A stretch of 64,000 bases of DNA, taken from positions 558,001 through 622,000 of the forward strand of contig NZ_SDWT01000002.1 in NCBI RefSeq assembly GCF_004137255.1. The letters run 5' to 3'. This DNA is from Nocardioides oleivorans (GTDB lineage Bacteria; Actinomycetota; Actinomycetes; Propionibacteriales; Nocardioidaceae). Within the stretch, counting starts at the first letter, position 1; every line of letters begins with the position of its first letter. Positions 62,952-64,000 of this stretch are shown piece after piece. The translations under genes and the position numbers were made by a program. Under the pieces are notes generated by a model that ran no database searches, was not told the origin of the DNA, and saw only the letters and a list, made by a program, of their open reading frames with translations.

Positions 62952-63554
62952 TCAGCGGACCACCGGCACCTGCTCGCGCAGCACCGTGTCGACGATCCCG
63001 TACTCGACCGCCGCCTCACCCGGCAGGACGAGGGTCCGGTCGGTGTCCTGGCGGACCTGCTCGGTCGTCCGGCCCGTGTGCCGTGCCAGCACCTCCTCGA
63101 GCTCGAGCCGCACCCGGGCCACCTCGTCGGCCTCGAGGATCAGGTCGGGGATCGTGCCGCGGCTCTGCGTCGCGGGCTGGTGGAGCACGACCCGGCCGTG
63201 CGGCAGGATCGCGCGGCTGCCCGGCGCTCCCCCGGCCAGCAGGACCGCGGCCGTCCAGGCCGCCTGGCCGACGCAGACCGTCTCCACCGCCGGCTTCACG
63301 AACTGCATCGCGTCGTAGATCGCGAGCATGTCCGAGATCGAGCCGCCCGGTGAGTTGATGTAGAGGCTCATCGGGAGCTCGGGGTTCTCCGAGGACAGGT
63401 GCAGCATCTGCGCGATGACCGCGTTCGCGACGCCGTCGTCGATCTCGGTGCCGAGGTAGACGATCCGCTCGGACAGCAGGCGGGAGTAGAGGTCGAGGGT
63501 CCGCTCGCCCCGGGGCGTGGTCTGGACGACGTAGGGGATCGTGTAGCTGCTCAT
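62952..63554 (-). CDS. clpP: ClpP-like subunit with lost catalytic Ser and Asp (pseudoprotease)
   Basis: A protein of 200 residues with the full ClpP fold: MSLYINSPGGSISDMLAIYD, VVLHQPATQSRG with His125, and EAAVEYGIVD. The nucleophile position is Trp100: GQAAWTAAVLL replaces the usual GxAASMxAxLL. The Asp of the triad is Thr173 (DTDRTL instead of DTERDR). The frame is intact and the codon use matches its neighbours, so this is not a sequencing-damaged gene. The ATG overlaps the stop of an active clpP. It probably forms the inert ring of a mixed tetradecamer, like cyanobacterial/plastid ClpR. Confidence 0.9.
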   Translation of the reverse strand: MSSYTIPYVVQTTPRGERTLDLYSRLLSERIVYLGTEIDDGVANAVIAQMLHLSSENPELPMSLYINSPGGSISDMLAIYDAMQFVKPAVETVCVGQAAWTAAVLLAGGAPGSRAILPHGRVVLHQPATQSRGTIPDLILEADEVARVRLELEEVLARHTGRTTEQVRQDTDRTLVLPGEAAVEYGIVDTVLREQVPVVR

Positions 63555-64000
63555 CGCGCACCCGCCAGCCCGACGGGGCGCTGGGTCCCCGGCGTCACGT
63601 GGTCGACCGAGGTGATCACCTGGTCGACGAAGCCGTACGCCAGCGCCTCCTCCGCGCCGAACCAGCGGTCGCGCCGCGAGTCCCGCTCGATGGTGTCGCG
63701 GTCCTGCCCGGTGTGCGCCGCGACCAGTCCGATCACGGTGTCGCGGGTCAGGCGCAGGTCGTCGGCCTGGATCTCGATGTCGACGGCCGTGCCGCCGATC
63801 CCGGCGGAGCCCTGGTGGAGCAGCACCCGGGAGTGCGGGAGGGCGTACCTCTTGCCGGGCGTGCCCGCCGACAGCAGGAACTGGCCGGCGCTCGCGGCCA
63901 TCCCCATCGCCAGCGTGCTGACGTCGTTGGGGATCAGCTGCATGACGTCGTGGATCGCGAGCATCGCCGAGACCGAGCCGCCGGGCGAGTTGATCCAGAG
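63551..64000 (-). CDS. clpP: ClpP-like protease subunit with the active-site Ser retained, 5' end outside the window
   Basis: The last 149 residues are visible; the gene enters from the right edge. The conserved INSPGGSVSAMLAIHDVMQ lies at the edge, the nucleophile Ser is in LAMGMAASAGQFLL, the His is in RVLLHQGSAG, and the Asp is in ERDSRRDRWFGAEEALAYG. All residues match active ClpP. It is upstream of and overlaps the degenerate clpP by 4 bp, so the pair is made from one transcript. This resembles the clpP3-clpP4 arrangement beside popR in Streptomyces. Confidence 0.9.
   Translation of the reverse strand, partial: LWINSPGGSVSAMLAIHDVMQLIPNDVSTLAMGMAASAGQFLLSAGTPGKRYALPHSRVLLHQGSAGIGGTAVDIEIQADDLRLTRDTVIGLVAAHTGQDRDTIERDSRRDRWFGAEEALAYGFVDQVITSVDHVTPGTQRPVGLAGAR

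Overview
The window is very G+C-rich, densely packed chromosomal DNA. It has many ATGA/GTGA start-stop overlaps, frequent GTG starts and TANNNT -10 boxes with GTG at +1. It carries a mycothiol-type DinB/maleylpyruvate isomerase domain protein, a group II truncated haemoglobin and a ClgR/PopR-type regulator beside paired clpP genes. Together these point to an actinomycete, most like Nocardioides or another Nocardioidaceae member (inference; no rRNA or tRNA gene is present). No IS element, prophage, integrase or CRISPR array was seen.

Layout. 1-1.5 kb: the tail of an antibiotic-biosynthesis-monooxygenase-type gene, a decayed relic, a DUF1684 gene and a small unknown. 1.8-3.1 kb: a sulfite-oxidase-type molybdoprotein with a membrane cytochrome b. 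3.2-9.4 kb: a tightly coupled seven-gene terpene/type III polyketide cluster (prenyl diphosphate synthase, UbiA prenyltransferase, prenyl reductase, type III PKS, ICMT-type methyltransferase, flavin monooxygenase, IPP isomerase) resembling phenolic-lipid/prenylated-hydroquinone clusters. 9.4-13.7 kb: a zinc alcohol dehydrogenase and a SRPBCC-SDR-FAD oxidoreductase operon. 13.8-19.0 kb: a large catalase whose end overlaps an uncharacterised cassette (acyl-CoA-dehydrogenase-like, PIG-L/methyltransferase fusion, glycosyltransferase). 19.0-20.9 kb: a second sulfite-oxidase-type enzyme, this time with a flavin reductase, then a DUF2383 protein.

21-27.5 kb: a secreted CHAP-domain wall enzyme behind a long structured leader, a DinB-like protein, a truncated haemoglobin, a glycine-rich membrane protein and a type III glutamine synthetase. 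27.6-33.4 kb: JetA-JetB-JetC, the SMC/MukBEF-like core of a Wadjet/MksBEF system, but with no JetD nuclease. 33.4-37.4 kb: an MFS exporter, an OYE-type reductase, an atypical LuxR-type response regulator and a divergent OhrR-like MarR regulator.

37.5-39.9 kb: a three-gene unit that looks undescribed. It comprises a 77-residue acidic protein built of three exact-length 23-residue repeats, a JmjC/ribosomal-oxygenase-like enzyme 5 nt downstream, and a sucrase/ferredoxin-like iron-sulfur protein overlapping that. 40-44 kb: a zinc alcohol dehydrogenase, glucose-6-phosphate dehydrogenase and GH15 operon. 44-52 kb: mixed housekeeping genes (SDR, YceI, nucleotidyltransferase, a secreted Asp/His-rich protein, a stand-alone LigD phosphoesterase domain, release factor 3, SelO, an AI-2E-family permease).

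52-56.7 kb: a cobalamin riboswitch controlling a small [2Fe-2S] protein and a DUF6221-like protein, running into a convergent FecBCD-type ABC transporter/methyltransferase operon. The promoter of that operon carries a perfect Nur-type (nickel-responsive) operator. 56.7-62.5 kb: a two-ATPase FtsX-type ABC system and a secreted GH16 enzyme. 62.6-64 kb: a ClgR/PopR-like regulator ending in an LAA degron, convergent with two clpP genes. One of these has lost both its catalytic Ser (Trp) and Asp (Thr).
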